Positions 25,515 to 34,500 of a DNA stretch of 57,477 nt are shown here, piece by piece (the first letter of the stretch is position 1; the number at the start of each line of letters is the position of its first letter). The notes beneath the pieces are model-generated. The model saw only the letters and a list, made by a program, of their open reading frames with translations, ran no database searches and was not told the DNA's origin. The position numbers and the translations under genes are program-made. Source of the DNA: CAVZLD01 sp964522605 (GTDB taxonomy: Bacteria; Planctomycetota; Planctomycetia; Pirellulales; Pirellulaceae); the NCBI GenBank assembly GCA_964522605.1, contig CAZFWV010000006.1, positions 1 through 57,477 on the forward strand. Reading direction: 5' to 3'.

Positions 25515-25548
25515 GCGGACTCATCTGCATCCGTGGGGAGACGCTGTT

Positions 25549-25836
25549 TTGGCAGGGAAGATCCAGGGGCACGTCGTGGCAATCAGTGAGTCGGGGGATG
25601 CAATCACCGACGTTGCGACTGCCAAGTTGCGTGACGTTCCGACCGATGAACGCGTGAGCATTGCCTGTGAAGGGCATGTGACAAGTTGCCTTTTCCCCGC
25701 CGATCATCAGCAGCCGGCCATGATGTTTCTTGCTGTTCTCGCGACCGACGGATACCTTCACCTGCAACTCGTGGGGGATAGCGTCAGCGCGTTTCTTGGA
25801 ATCAAGCCGGGCAGTCTCGTCATCATTCGGTGGTGA
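25549..25836 (+). CDS. stand-alone SAM-hydrolase C-terminal-domain protein
   Basis: 95 residues. AGKIQGHVVAISESGDAITDV aligns with GRLSGTVVHIDRFGNLITDI of the SAM hydrolase just upstream, and the end GIKPGSLVIIRW with GEIGMPVTFTW, so this is the C-terminal beta-barrel alone, without the N-terminal domain carrying the catalytic Asp/His. It may bind SAM or adenosine, or act as a partner subunit. I start at TTG 25549 because GGGGAG lies eight bases upstream; ATG 25513 overlaps a -10 box and has no ribosome site. BioA follows after 17 bases. Confidence 0.68.
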   Translation: MAGKIQGHVVAISESGDAITDVATAKLRDVPTDERVSIACEGHVTSCLFPADHQQPAMMFLAVLATDGYLHLQLVGDSVSAFLGIKPGSLVIIRW

Positions 25837-25853
25837 CCCGGCAAGGCCGAAGC

Positions 25854-27236
25854 ATGGATCCATCGCTTGATCAATTGCGGCAGTGGGATCGTGAGATCGT
25901 CTGGCACGGCTTCACGCAGATGGCCGAGTACGAGCCGTGGATCATCGAGCGGGCGGAGGGCTGTTGGCTCATTGACGCGGATGGACACCGATACGTCGAC
26001 GGGGTCAGCAGTCTCTGGTGCAACGTCCATGGTCATCAGCGTCCGGAGATTGACGCGGCGATTCGACGGCAATTGGATCAGGTGGCTCATGTCACATCCC
26101 TTGGGATGTCCCATCCGACGACGATCCAACTGGCACGGCGACTCGTGGATCTGGCGCCGGATGGTCTCCGCCATGTCTTCTTCTCCGACGATGGTTCGAC
26201 GGCGCTCGAAGTCGCGCTGAAGATGGCACTTCAGTACTGGCAGCAATGTCCCGAACCGAAACCGAAGAAGCAGCGATATGTTGCGCTGCAGTGGGCCTAT
26301 CACGGCGATACCCTGGGGAGTACGAGTGTGGGGGGGATCCCTCGGTTTCACGAGGTCTTTCATCCGCTGCTGTTTGACGCCCTACGCGTCCCGGCGCCGG
26401 ATTTGTATCGCCGACCCCCCGGGGTGACGCGGCAAAACGCCGCCGAATACTACCTGCAGCAATTGGAGCAGCTGCTTGCGCAGCATCACGAGACGATCGC
26501 GGCCGTCGTCGTGGAGCCCTTGATGCAGGGCGCGGCGGGGATGCTGGCGCACCCGCCCGGTTATCTGCGCGGCGTTCGCGAATTGACCCACCGCTATGAT
26601 CTGTTGCTGATTGCCGATGAAGTTGCGGTCGGCTTCGGTCGTACCGGAACGATGTTCGCCTGCGAGCAGGAAGCAGTAACACCCGATCTGCTCTGTTTGG
26701 CGAAGGGTCTGACCGGCGGCTATCTGCCCATGGCCGCCACGCTTACGACGACCAAGATCTGGGAAGCCTTCCTCGGTGACTATGCCCAGTCGCGGACCTT
26801 CTTTCACGGCCACACCTACGGGGGCAATCCGCTTGCCGCCGCCGCCGCTCTCGCCAGCCTGGAGATTTTTGAGCGGGATCAGACCCTCAGTCACGTTGCC
26901 GCCCGTGCCCGGCAATTGGAGCAGCTCTTGAAACCGATCGCTGCGCATCCCCACGTGGGTGATGTGCGGCAGCGAGGCTTGATGGTCGGGATCGAACTTG
27001 TTCGGGATCGAGTTCAGAAGGAACCGTTTCGGTGGGAGGAACAACGGGGAGTGCGGGCTTGCCAGTTTGCCCGGCAGCGCGGGGTTGCCTTGCGTCCGCT
27101 CGGCAACGTGATTGTCATCATGCCTCCGTTATCGATTTCCGCCAGCGAATTGGAGCTCATTGCACAAGCGGTTCGCTTTGGAATCGATCAAGCGACCGAT
27201 TCCCATTGGTTTTCGCAGGAACGCCCGAGCTTCTGA
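25854..27236 (+). CDS. bioA: adenosylmethionine-8-amino-7-oxononanoate aminotransferase
   Basis: 460 residues. PLP enzyme of biotin synthesis that uses SAM as amino donor. Start region REIVWHGFTQMAEYEPWIIERAEGCWLIDADG, VSSLWCNVHGH, FFSDDGSTALEVALKMALQYW, QWAYHGDTLGSTSVGG, IADEVAVGFGRTGTMFACE, and LCLAKGLTGGYLPMAAT with the PLP lysine are all BioA-type. AAGG stands seven bases before ATG 25854. No other bio gene is in the window. It follows two SAM-hydrolase-related genes and is closed by a clear terminator at 27357-27399. Confidence 0.95.
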   Translation: MDPSLDQLRQWDREIVWHGFTQMAEYEPWIIERAEGCWLIDADGHRYVDGVSSLWCNVHGHQRPEIDAAIRRQLDQVAHVTSLGMSHPTTIQLARRLVDLAPDGLRHVFFSDDGSTALEVALKMALQYWQQCPEPKPKKQRYVALQWAYHGDTLGSTSVGGIPRFHEVFHPLLFDALRVPAPDLYRRPPGVTRQNAAEYYLQQLEQLLAQHHETIAAVVVEPLMQGAAGMLAHPPGYLRGVRELTHRYDLLLIADEVAVGFGRTGTMFACEQEAVTPDLLCLAKGLTGGYLPMAATLTTTKIWEAFLGDYAQSRTFFHGHTYGGNPLAAAAALASLEIFERDQTLSHVAARARQLEQLLKPIAAHPHVGDVRQRGLMVGIELVRDRVQKEPFRWEEQRGVRACQFARQRGVALRPLGNVIVIMPPLSISASELELIAQAVRFGIDQATDSHWFSQERPSF

Positions 27237-27542
27237 GTGGGCTTCCAAAGTAGGCGAAAGTCTCGCGCCGCGAAAACCGATAAATGGTCTCGTCGAACGC
27301 ACGCGACGGGGTTCGACAATCCAACGAGACGCAATTAAGTTCCCAGGGGGGAATGAAGTCCGGCAACGGTCCGAATCAGGGCCGGCCGGACTCTTTTTTG
27401 CGCTGCGTCGCTTCCGCCTTTTGAAGCTGCAAACTTCCGCGTTCGGTGCGGTGTTTCTCGGCACTTATCGATTACCCCGGCCGAGACAGTGCCACTTCAA
27501 AAACTCCGCACAATCCCCGCCGTCTCGCGATGGATCGCCGAA
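27237..27542. other. intergenic region after bioA
   Basis: Convergent spacer between bioA and the queD-like gene. It contains the bioA terminator (27357-27399) and otherwise nothing recognisable. Confidence 0.6.
27357..27399 (+). terminator. rho-independent terminator of bioA
   Basis: AGTCCGGC (27357-27364) and GCCGGACT (27385-27392) form the outer stem; an inner stem GGTCC/GGGCC is also possible. Followed by C and six T (27394-27399). Confidence 0.8.
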
Positions 27543-27956
27543 TCACTTCCCGCGCGGTAACTCGTAGGTCGCATAACAACGGCGTGTCTCCCAAAGATCG
27601 ACCCGTACCACCGGGTATCCTCGGCCATGGGCGAAGTCGAAGATCAGCCGCGCGATGTTCTCTGCGGTCGGGTTCTTATCCATCAGGTAAAGCGGCTCGC
27701 CCAGCTGTTGGAGAAATGGGACGGCGGGATCGTCACGGTGAAGGATCATCCGGTGGTCGAGTTCATCGTCGATCCAGCGACTCACGACCTGCTTGATGTC
27801 GGTGAAATCGAGCACCATCCCCCGGTGGTCGAGGTCTTCGGACCCCAGCGAGATCACAGCCCGTCCGTTATGCCCGTGGAGATGCTTGCACTTCCCGTCA
27901 TATTCCAGCAGCCGATGGCCGTAACAAAAGTCAATCTGGCGCGTTACCCGGTACAT
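27543..27956 (-). CDS. 6-pyruvoyl-tetrahydropterin synthase/QueD-family protein
   Basis: 137 residues. The zinc site is complete: FCYGHRLLEYDGKCKHLHGHNGR gives His-16 and the HLHGH pair, with the catalytic Cys before it; DFTDIK, LDHRMIL and PTAENIARLIFDF are further family motifs. QueD makes 6-carboxy-tetrahydropterin for queuosine; the same fold also serves other pterin pathways, so specificity is open. Stands alone, convergent with bioA. Start ATG 27954-27956 fits family length. Confidence 0.92.
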   Translation of the reverse strand: MYRVTRQIDFCYGHRLLEYDGKCKHLHGHNGRAVISLGSEDLDHRGMVLDFTDIKQVVSRWIDDELDHRMILHRDDPAVPFLQQLGEPLYLMDKNPTAENIARLIFDFAHGRGYPVVRVDLWETRRCYATYELPRGK

Positions 27957-28438
27957 GAGTTGCTACTTCCGATCGTTTCCTTCCCGAAATCATCGTGGCC
28001 GTATGTGTCGGCTCGCATTGCCGACCTCCCCACGATACCGTTCCCTCTGCCGATCGGACAGCCGGTCCATCCGCCGATCGCGATGCCGACAGAAGGGGCG
28101 TGGCAGCCGCCTCCCTGAGGACGCATGTCAGGGGTTGCCTGGAACTCCTTGTTCGTCAATCGCCGGCTCCTTCGCCGCTCAGCACTCGGACCTCCTTGTT
28201 CGTCGCTCTGCACTGCGAACACCGCCTGCCTCATCCACCGACCGCAACCCCTTGTGAAATCCCACGCGGACAAGTACACTCCGCCCCCCGATGAACGGTC
28301 GGATTGTGCAACGTAAGTCATGTCGTTGTTGGGATTTCCGTAGTTTGGTACTTGAATCGCTCGCGGGCCGTTTTAGAATGGAACTGTGCAGTCTCGTGGG
28401 CGAAGCAACGTGCCTAACCCTTTAGGAGTAAGGTGGTT
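27957..28438. other. intergenic region with CTCCTTGTTCGTC motifs and a promoter
   Basis: Two copies of CTCCTTGTTCGTC (28145-28157 and 28192-28204, the second extended to 28208) lie here, and a promoter for the next gene at 28352-28379. No gene recognised. Confidence 0.5.
28352..28379 (+). promoter_or_regulatory. sigma-70 promoter for the 28439 gene
   Basis: TTGAAT (28352-28357), 16 bases, TAGAAT (28374-28379); predicted start near 28386. Confidence 0.5.
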
Positions 28439-28807
28439 ATGCGTGCGACGCTGATGGGACTTGTGGTTGCGGTACTTGCTTCGATTGGGCTGACTTTGGT
28501 CGGAGTAGGACCCGCAAGCCTGTACGCGCAGCGCCAAGGCGGCAATGAAGCCCCGGCGACGTTGCGAGACGGTCTGACCGCCCTGATGGGAGCGACCGTG
28601 GATGGGCAGCAATTGGTGCTGCTGGTGGATTCCCAGCGGCAGACCATGGCGACCTACCACGTGGATGTCGCGTCCGGTCAAATCTCGCTACGGAGCGTCC
28701 GGAACTGCCGCTGGGACCTGGAGATGGAAGCGTTCAACGGGGCGGAACCGTCCCCGGAGAAGATCCAGGCGCTGCTGCAAACCCGATCCCTCCAACCAGC
28801 GCGATAG
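28439..28807 (+). CDS. secreted hypothetical protein
   Basis: 122 residues. A signal peptide (MRATLMGLVVAVLASIGLTLVG, cleavage after ASLYA near residue 30) precedes a small soluble domain with VDGQQLVLLVDSQRQTMATYHVDVASGQISLRSVRNCRWDLEMEAFNGAEPSPEKIQALL. I have seen this WDL-x-x-x-x-NG-x-x-P-x-P ending in planctomycete proteins, but know no function. AGGAG lies ten bases upstream of ATG. It precedes the acidic HTH protein by 62 bases and may share its promoter. Confidence 0.72.
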   Translation: MRATLMGLVVAVLASIGLTLVGVGPASLYAQRQGGNEAPATLRDGLTALMGATVDGQQLVLLVDSQRQTMATYHVDVASGQISLRSVRNCRWDLEMEAFNGAEPSPEKIQALLQTRSLQPAR

Positions 28808-28869
28808 CGGCAGCAGCGATCAATCACGGACGAGGACAGTTGCTCACGCCGATTGTCTGGAGTCCTTTC

Positions 28870-30252
28870 ATGGCGAAGCTGATCAAGCTCGAAGAAGCGG
28901 CCCAGTTCCTGGGTATCAGTCCCGACAAGCTTACCGAAATGCGAAGCCGAAATGAGGTTTTCGGCTATCGGGACGGTTCCACCTGGAAATTCAAGATGGA
29001 GGAACTGGAGCGGGTCAAACGCGAGTTGGCTGACGAGTTGGGAGAAGCGGATCAACTGGAAGAACTGGAGGATCTGGGGGAATTGGTTGATGCCGAGGAC
29101 CTGATTCTGGAAGACGATGCGGAAGTCATCGATTCCGAGCCTGGTGGGACAGCCGAATCCGACTCGATCTTGGTCAGCGAAGAAGAACTCGGAAAATCGG
29201 ACGAGACGACCGCCAGCACGATTATTGGCGACGAGGAATTGTTGGGCGGGCATGAGAGCGATCTGCATTTGTCCGATGAGACGGCCGACGGGTCTGAGTT
29301 GCGCCTGATGTCGGATTCGAAATTAGGGGAATCCGACGCGGACGACGAAGTGGGGGAACTCGACTCCGATGCGCTCGGGATGTCGGATATTCTCTCGGAA
29401 GAGGGTGAAAAGCCGACAAGCGCGTCCGACACCGCGCGGCTGCAACCGCTATCTGGGTCGGGGGACGAGCTTTCCCTGGAGTCGGGGAGCGGCTCGATCG
29501 ATCTGTCGCTCGAGGACGAAGACGAGCCTGACACGGAGGGGATGGCTGAAATTCGGAGTGGCGCAGAGGCCAGTGGCAGTGGCTTTGGCTCGGCAATCGA
29601 TCTGGATCTTGACGACGATGAACTGGTCCTCGGCAGCGGGTCGGGCAGTGATGTCACGTCGGGAGCCGGTGACAGTGGGATCAACTTGAATCATCCTTCC
29701 GACAGCGGATTGTCGCTGGAAGAACCGCTCGAATTGACCAGCGGATCGGGGGTGGAATCGCTAGAACTTGGCGAAGACGATCTGGCCGAGTTGGACAAGA
29801 TGGGGGCAGTCGAAGGGGCAGGCGATCAGGCGGACGACGATTTTCTGCTGACTCCTGTCGACAGTGGACTGGATGACGAGGGGGAGAGCGGTTCCCAGGT
29901 CATCGACCTCGATTCCGAGGAATTCGAAGACACGCCGGGCGATCTGTTGTCGCCTGCGGCTTCGGGGCTCGAGGAGGAGCACGAGACGGTCGAGTTCACC
30001 GAAGTTGACACTGAGGCGCCCCCAGCGGGACTGGCGGCGGCCGGAGCCGGCCCGGCGATCGCGGTCGCGGACGGTTCGGAAGCCCCCTACACGATTTGGA
30101 ACGTCCTCAGCCTCTTCTTCGTGGTTCTGCTGCTTGGGTTCACCGGGATCTTGATGCTCGACCTGATGAACAACATCTGGAGTTGGCAGGGGAACTACGC
30201 ATTCAACAGTCAGATTATGGATGCGATCCTGAATCTGCTCACGGGTGCCTGA
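28870..30252 (+). CDS. HTH DNA-binding protein with long acidic linker and C-terminal membrane anchor
   Basis: 460 residues in three parts. Residues 1-60 are an excisionase/MerR-type helix-turn-helix (KLIKLEEAAQFLGISPDKLTEMRSRNEVFGYRDGSTWKFKMEEL). Residues about 60-400 are strongly acidic and low-complexity, rich in Asp, Glu, Ser and Gly, with repeated SGSG and DLDDDE blocks. Near the end is one membrane helix (TIWNVLSLFFVVLLLGFTGILMLDLM) and a short periplasmic tail. So a DNA-binding head could be tethered to the inner membrane by a flexible negatively charged linker. GGAG stands eight bases before ATG 28870. Function unknown. Confidence 0.75.
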   Translation: MAKLIKLEEAAQFLGISPDKLTEMRSRNEVFGYRDGSTWKFKMEELERVKRELADELGEADQLEELEDLGELVDAEDLILEDDAEVIDSEPGGTAESDSILVSEEELGKSDETTASTIIGDEELLGGHESDLHLSDETADGSELRLMSDSKLGESDADDEVGELDSDALGMSDILSEEGEKPTSASDTARLQPLSGSGDELSLESGSGSIDLSLEDEDEPDTEGMAEIRSGAEASGSGFGSAIDLDLDDDELVLGSGSGSDVTSGAGDSGINLNHPSDSGLSLEEPLELTSGSGVESLELGEDDLAELDKMGAVEGAGDQADDDFLLTPVDSGLDDEGESGSQVIDLDSEEFEDTPGDLLSPAASGLEEEHETVEFTEVDTEAPPAGLAAAGAGPAIAVADGSEAPYTIWNVLSLFFVVLLLGFTGILMLDLMNNIWSWQGNYAFNSQIMDAILNLLTGA

Positions 30253-30326
30253 TTCGGTGAGCAGCGTCTGGCGGCCGCATCGAACGATCTGCGCGGCTTG
30301 CCTGTACTTGATGGCGTCGAAAGCTC

Positions 30327-30332
30327 TATAAT
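30327..30332 (+). promoter_or_regulatory. -10 box (TATAAT) before the lipoprotein gene
   Basis: A perfect TATAAT with a poor -35 (TGTACT at 30303-30308, 18 bases away). Likely start of the lipoprotein-ResB/CcsA-exporter transcript. Confidence 0.4.
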
Positions 30333-30444
30333 CTTCTAAACCTGTCTCCCATGGCGCCCACGTTCGGTCGCTGCAGCGTGACTTCCTCCGCGGTGGCGGC
30401 TGGCACTTGGCCTACCTTCCAGGACGCGAATCCCGAGATCACTC

Positions 30445-31527
30445 ATGAGGAAACCCTTCCCGCGCATCATCGCTTCGGCTTTCGGAACGCTTCTGGCAAC
30501 CTGGCTGTTCCTTTTGGCTGGCTGCGGTGAGCGGGATGTCATCCGTCGTTACCAGGTACCGCATGAAGCGCCGCGAACGTCTTCGGTTTCGGCTGTCGCT
30601 CCCTCCGTGCCCCAGCGGCTGTTGGGGGCAGTGATTGCGGGAGACGGGAAGGCGTGGTTTGTGAAATTGATGGGGCCGGTCGAACAAGTGGCCGGCGTCG
30701 CCGAAGTGTACGAGCAGGTGGTTCAGTCGTTGCGTTTTCCTGCGGGGCAGCCGGGGCCAACTTGGACCGTTCCCTCCGGCTGGACCGAACGTGGGGCCGA
30801 CGAAAACCGATTCGCCACTTTGGAGCGGGACGGGCTCGAGATTGCGATCTCCCAGCTTCCGTGGGATTCGGCGAATTGGGACGAATATGTTCTCGCGAAT
30901 CTGAACCGCTGGCGTCGTCAGGTGCAATTGCCGCCGATTGCGTCGGAGCAACTGGCCGAGGCCGGACGGCAGGCGGAGATTGATGGCCGTTCGAGTTTTC
31001 TCGTCGACATCGCGGGGGACGCGACACGGGCTTCTGGGGGCTCACCGCCCAACCTTCCGGCAAGCGGTGACGTAGCGCCGCCCCCGACGACGGCTGCGGC
31101 CCCACTCGAATACGACGTTCCCGAAGGATGGGTGGCGGGACGGACGAGTGCATTCCGCGTCGCCGCCTTCGATATCCAGCGCGACGGACAAAAAGCCGAG
31201 TTGACGGTCATTCCGTTAGGCGTTGCGTCGGGGAGTCTGCTCGAGAACGTCAACCGGTGGCGCGGTCAGATCGGTCTTCCGGCCATCGACCAGGCGGAAC
31301 TCGATGCGACGGTGAAGTCGCTGAAAGTCGACGGCGTGGATAGTAGTTATGTCGAATTGGGCCCGTCGGAGAGCTCCGATTCGACTTCGACGATTCTTGC
31401 GGTGATCGTTCCGCGTCCTGGCCAAACCGTGTTCATTAAGTTACTCGGGGACCACTCGTTAGTGATCGACGAGAAACCAAATTTCGAGCGTTTTGTCCAG
31501 TCGCTGCGTTTTCCTGCTTCCCCTTGA
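30445..31527 (+). CDS. lipoprotein, two related domains, likely cytochrome c assembly partner
   Basis: 360 residues. Lipobox LFLLAGC at about residues 21-27 makes it a lipoprotein. Two similar halves follow (about 55-190 and 220-360), each with a W-x-x-P-x-G-W-type strand, a NLNRWRRQ/NVNRWRGQ(IGLP) helix and the closing FxxFVQSLRFPA, so it is an internal duplication. The end overlaps the next gene's frame, with only 20 bases between its stop and the ResB-CcsA ATG, suggesting a joint role. Its biochemical function is unknown. Confidence 0.75.
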   Translation: MRKPFPRIIASAFGTLLATWLFLLAGCGERDVIRRYQVPHEAPRTSSVSAVAPSVPQRLLGAVIAGDGKAWFVKLMGPVEQVAGVAEVYEQVVQSLRFPAGQPGPTWTVPSGWTERGADENRFATLERDGLEIAISQLPWDSANWDEYVLANLNRWRRQVQLPPIASEQLAEAGRQAEIDGRSSFLVDIAGDATRASGGSPPNLPASGDVAPPPTTAAAPLEYDVPEGWVAGRTSAFRVAAFDIQRDGQKAELTVIPLGVASGSLLENVNRWRGQIGLPAIDQAELDATVKSLKVDGVDSSYVELGPSESSDSTSTILAVIVPRPGQTVFIKLLGDHSLVIDEKPNFERFVQSLRFPASP

Positions 31528-31547
31528 TTTCAACGGATCAGCAATTC

Positions 31548-34500
31548 ATGACTTCGATTCCGGTTGACACGTCCGATTCTGCATTACTCGATCAGCCCCA
31601 TCGGATCGGCGCAGGTTCCGTTTCCGTGCATTCTCTGCTCCGGCCTTTGGCATCCCTCAAGTTAACCGTGACCTTGTTTGCGCTGGCCATTGTCGTGATC
31701 CTGGTCGGAACGTTGGCGCAGGTCGAAATGGACATCTGGCAGGTGTTGGAGGACTACTTCAAACCGTGGGTGACTTGGGTTGATGTTCCGTTGCTTTTTC
31801 CGCGATCGTGGTTTCCGTTGCGGAATGACGATTCGATGATTCGCGCGTTCGCCTGGGCGACGATAGGAATCAGTTTGCTTTGTGGGACGATGATCATGGC
31901 GAATGCTTTCGTGCCGCGATCGTCGTCCGAATCGCAACGCTCGAGTGCCTATCTGCGAGCGGGCCTGGTGGTCTTTTTGGGAGGCGCGATCAGCATTTCG
32001 ACGTTGTTAGCGCGTGGATTCTGGCTGCCTGGGGGGGCGATGATCGGTGCCGTGATGTGCATCAATCTCCTGGCGGCGCACGTGTTGCGTTTCAAGGTCC
32101 ATGCGCGGGGGCGTCGGCTGGGAATTGGATTGGGGCTGCTGGCCTGTGGGGTCCTTCTGACCTGGCTGGTGATTGCCAGTGGACACAACCCGGATGGATT
32201 CCAGGGGCAGCCGCCTTTTGCTTGGCGAACACTCTGGTTGTGGGTCAAGATCGGCTTGAGTGTGGTTGCCGGTGGATTGCTGCTCTATGTGTTCCTTGCC
32301 CGTCCCGCCACGGACGCCCAGCGTCATGTGCGGTGGATCTGTGCCGCCCTGGGAGCGAGCCTCACGGTCCTTGCTTTTTGGCTTTGGGCGACGCGTGACA
32401 ACACGTATCTCGGAGACTCCGGGATGCGCGTGCTGTGGCAGTTGATTCTTGGTCTGATGGCCAGTGTGGTGCTGCTGATGGGAGCGATTCCGCTGTTCGG
32501 TCGCCGTGCCGGCATCGTCGTGTTGCATGGTGGCGTTGGTCTGCTGATGTTTGGCCAGTGGTTTGTCAGCAGTTACGACGTGGAAGAACAGATGACGATG
32601 GCCGAAGGGGACACGGTGAACTATGGCCAGGACATCCGAAGCATGGAGTTGGCGGTGATCGAGCGCCAAAGTGCAGAGTTTAACGGCCAAGATGATGTCG
32701 TTGTGATTCCCCTCACACGGAATGGCAAGCCGACGCGTTTTCTGCGCGATGGGCAGGTCGTGGACGAGCGACTTCCGTTCCGCATTGAGGTTGTCGATTA
32801 CATGGGGAATTCTCGGGTCGAGATGCTGGCCGGCGGCGAGGCCACTCCTGCCGATTCGGGCAATGGACTTCGTTTTCAGGCGGTTCCCCTGCGCGGGGCA
32901 TCGGGAGCCAGCAGCAGCGCGGTCGATCTTGCCTCTGGCTATTTCCGTTTCGTGGATGCGGAAAGCGGTGAGAGCCTCGGCACGTTTCTCCTTTCGCAGG
33001 ACCAACTTGCGATGCGCAACGGGGAGGCGATTCGTTTCGACACGCAGCCGATACGGGTCGGAGATGATTCCTTTGACGTGCAGCTGCGTTTTGTGCGGAA
33101 TTACAAAGACTATTCCATGCAGTTGGTCGACGTTCGCAAAGACGACTACCTGGGGACGACCATTCCCCGGAATTACTCCTCGGAAGTCGTGCTCAAGGAT
33201 GCGGAAAGCGGCATTGAGCACGATCTGAAGATCTGGATGAACAACCCTCGCCGGTACGCAGGGGAAACATTTTATCAGAGCGGCTGGCAACGCGATCCGA
33301 GTACCGGGACGGAGTACAGCACGCTGCAGGTTGTCCGCAATCATGGCTGGATGATTCCGTACGTTGCCTGCATGGTTTGCATGGTCGGGATGTTGGCCCA
33401 TTTCTCGCTCATTCTGTTGCGATTCCTGAACCGACATTCGCGGACAGCGGTCGTTGAGGAAAGCGAGTCGGTGACGCGCGCGGCGAAGAAAAAGCGGCGT
33501 GCGTTTCGGGGAAGGGATCCGGAGTCCCATCGGAGTTGGGCCGATTGGCTGGTTCCCGTGGGTGTGCTGGCCGCCTCGCTCCTGTTGCTCGCCCGAGTCG
33601 CGTCGCCTCCGAAAAGCGCAGAGGGAGAGATGCAGTTGGAACAGTTCGGCGCGTTGCCCCTCGTATATCAAGGTCGCGTCAAACCGTTCGACACTCTGGC
33701 GCGGAACAGTCTGGCGCGAATCTCCGACGCCCAGAGCTTCACGGGCGTGTTGCCGTTAACGGAATATCAGAGCCAATGGCCGGAAATTGAAAAGAAACTG
33801 AAAGAGCAATTTCCGGCGGTTGCTCAAGAAGATCTGAAGCCGTTTCAGAATGGCGACTTCCTGGGATTGGTTCAATTCATGAAGCAGAAGGCCCAGGCGG
33901 ACCCGTTCCAAGTCGAAGAGGCGGTGAAGAAACTGACCTGTCGACGCCAGCCGGCGACACGCTGGTTGTTGGATGTGGTTACCGGTTCCGTCCACTCTCG
34001 GCGACACCGAGTCTTCCGGATCTACAACCCCGAGGTCCGAGACTTGTTCGGCCTGGAGCGACGTCCTGGCTTCCGGTATTCGCTCGAAGAGCTGACGCCG
34101 AAGATGGATGAATTCGAGAGACAGGCCCGGATTGCCGACCAGCTCAAGCGGGAGAACGTCGAACAGTTGAGTTTGTATCAGCGAAAACTGCTCGACTTGG
34201 ATCAGCGGTTGCGAACGATGGTGCTCCTGTACCGAGCGTTCCGCCCACCCGACCTGCCGCCGCTTCCAACGCCTACGGAGTTTCAAAACGAGCATGATGT
34301 GGCGATGGAGAAGCTGAACGCCTACCGCGAGGCGGTCACACGCCAGACGCAAATCCTGCAGGAGATGTCCTTGCCGTTGTCCGTTCCTCCCGAAGAATCC
34401 GACGGCTCCTGGCAGGCCTACTCCGTCGCCTGGCCGGCTCAATTCCTGGCCAATCGTGTGCTGGGAGAACAACCGTCTCCCGCGTTCGGTTCGCTGAACG

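Larger units (their letters stand above)
25200..25548. other. intergenic region with repeat copies and promoter
   Basis: Contains a CTCCTTGCTCGTC copy (25337-25349), the second CAGAAGCTGGCGTGCACCC repeat (25440-25458) and a good promoter (25486-25514). No gene is evident in the first 300 bases. Confidence 0.5.

Noticed and set aside
32007..33671. 554-codon minus-strand open frame
   Set aside because: Antisense to the ResB part of the cytochrome c assembly fusion; His/Gln/Pro-rich, no family.
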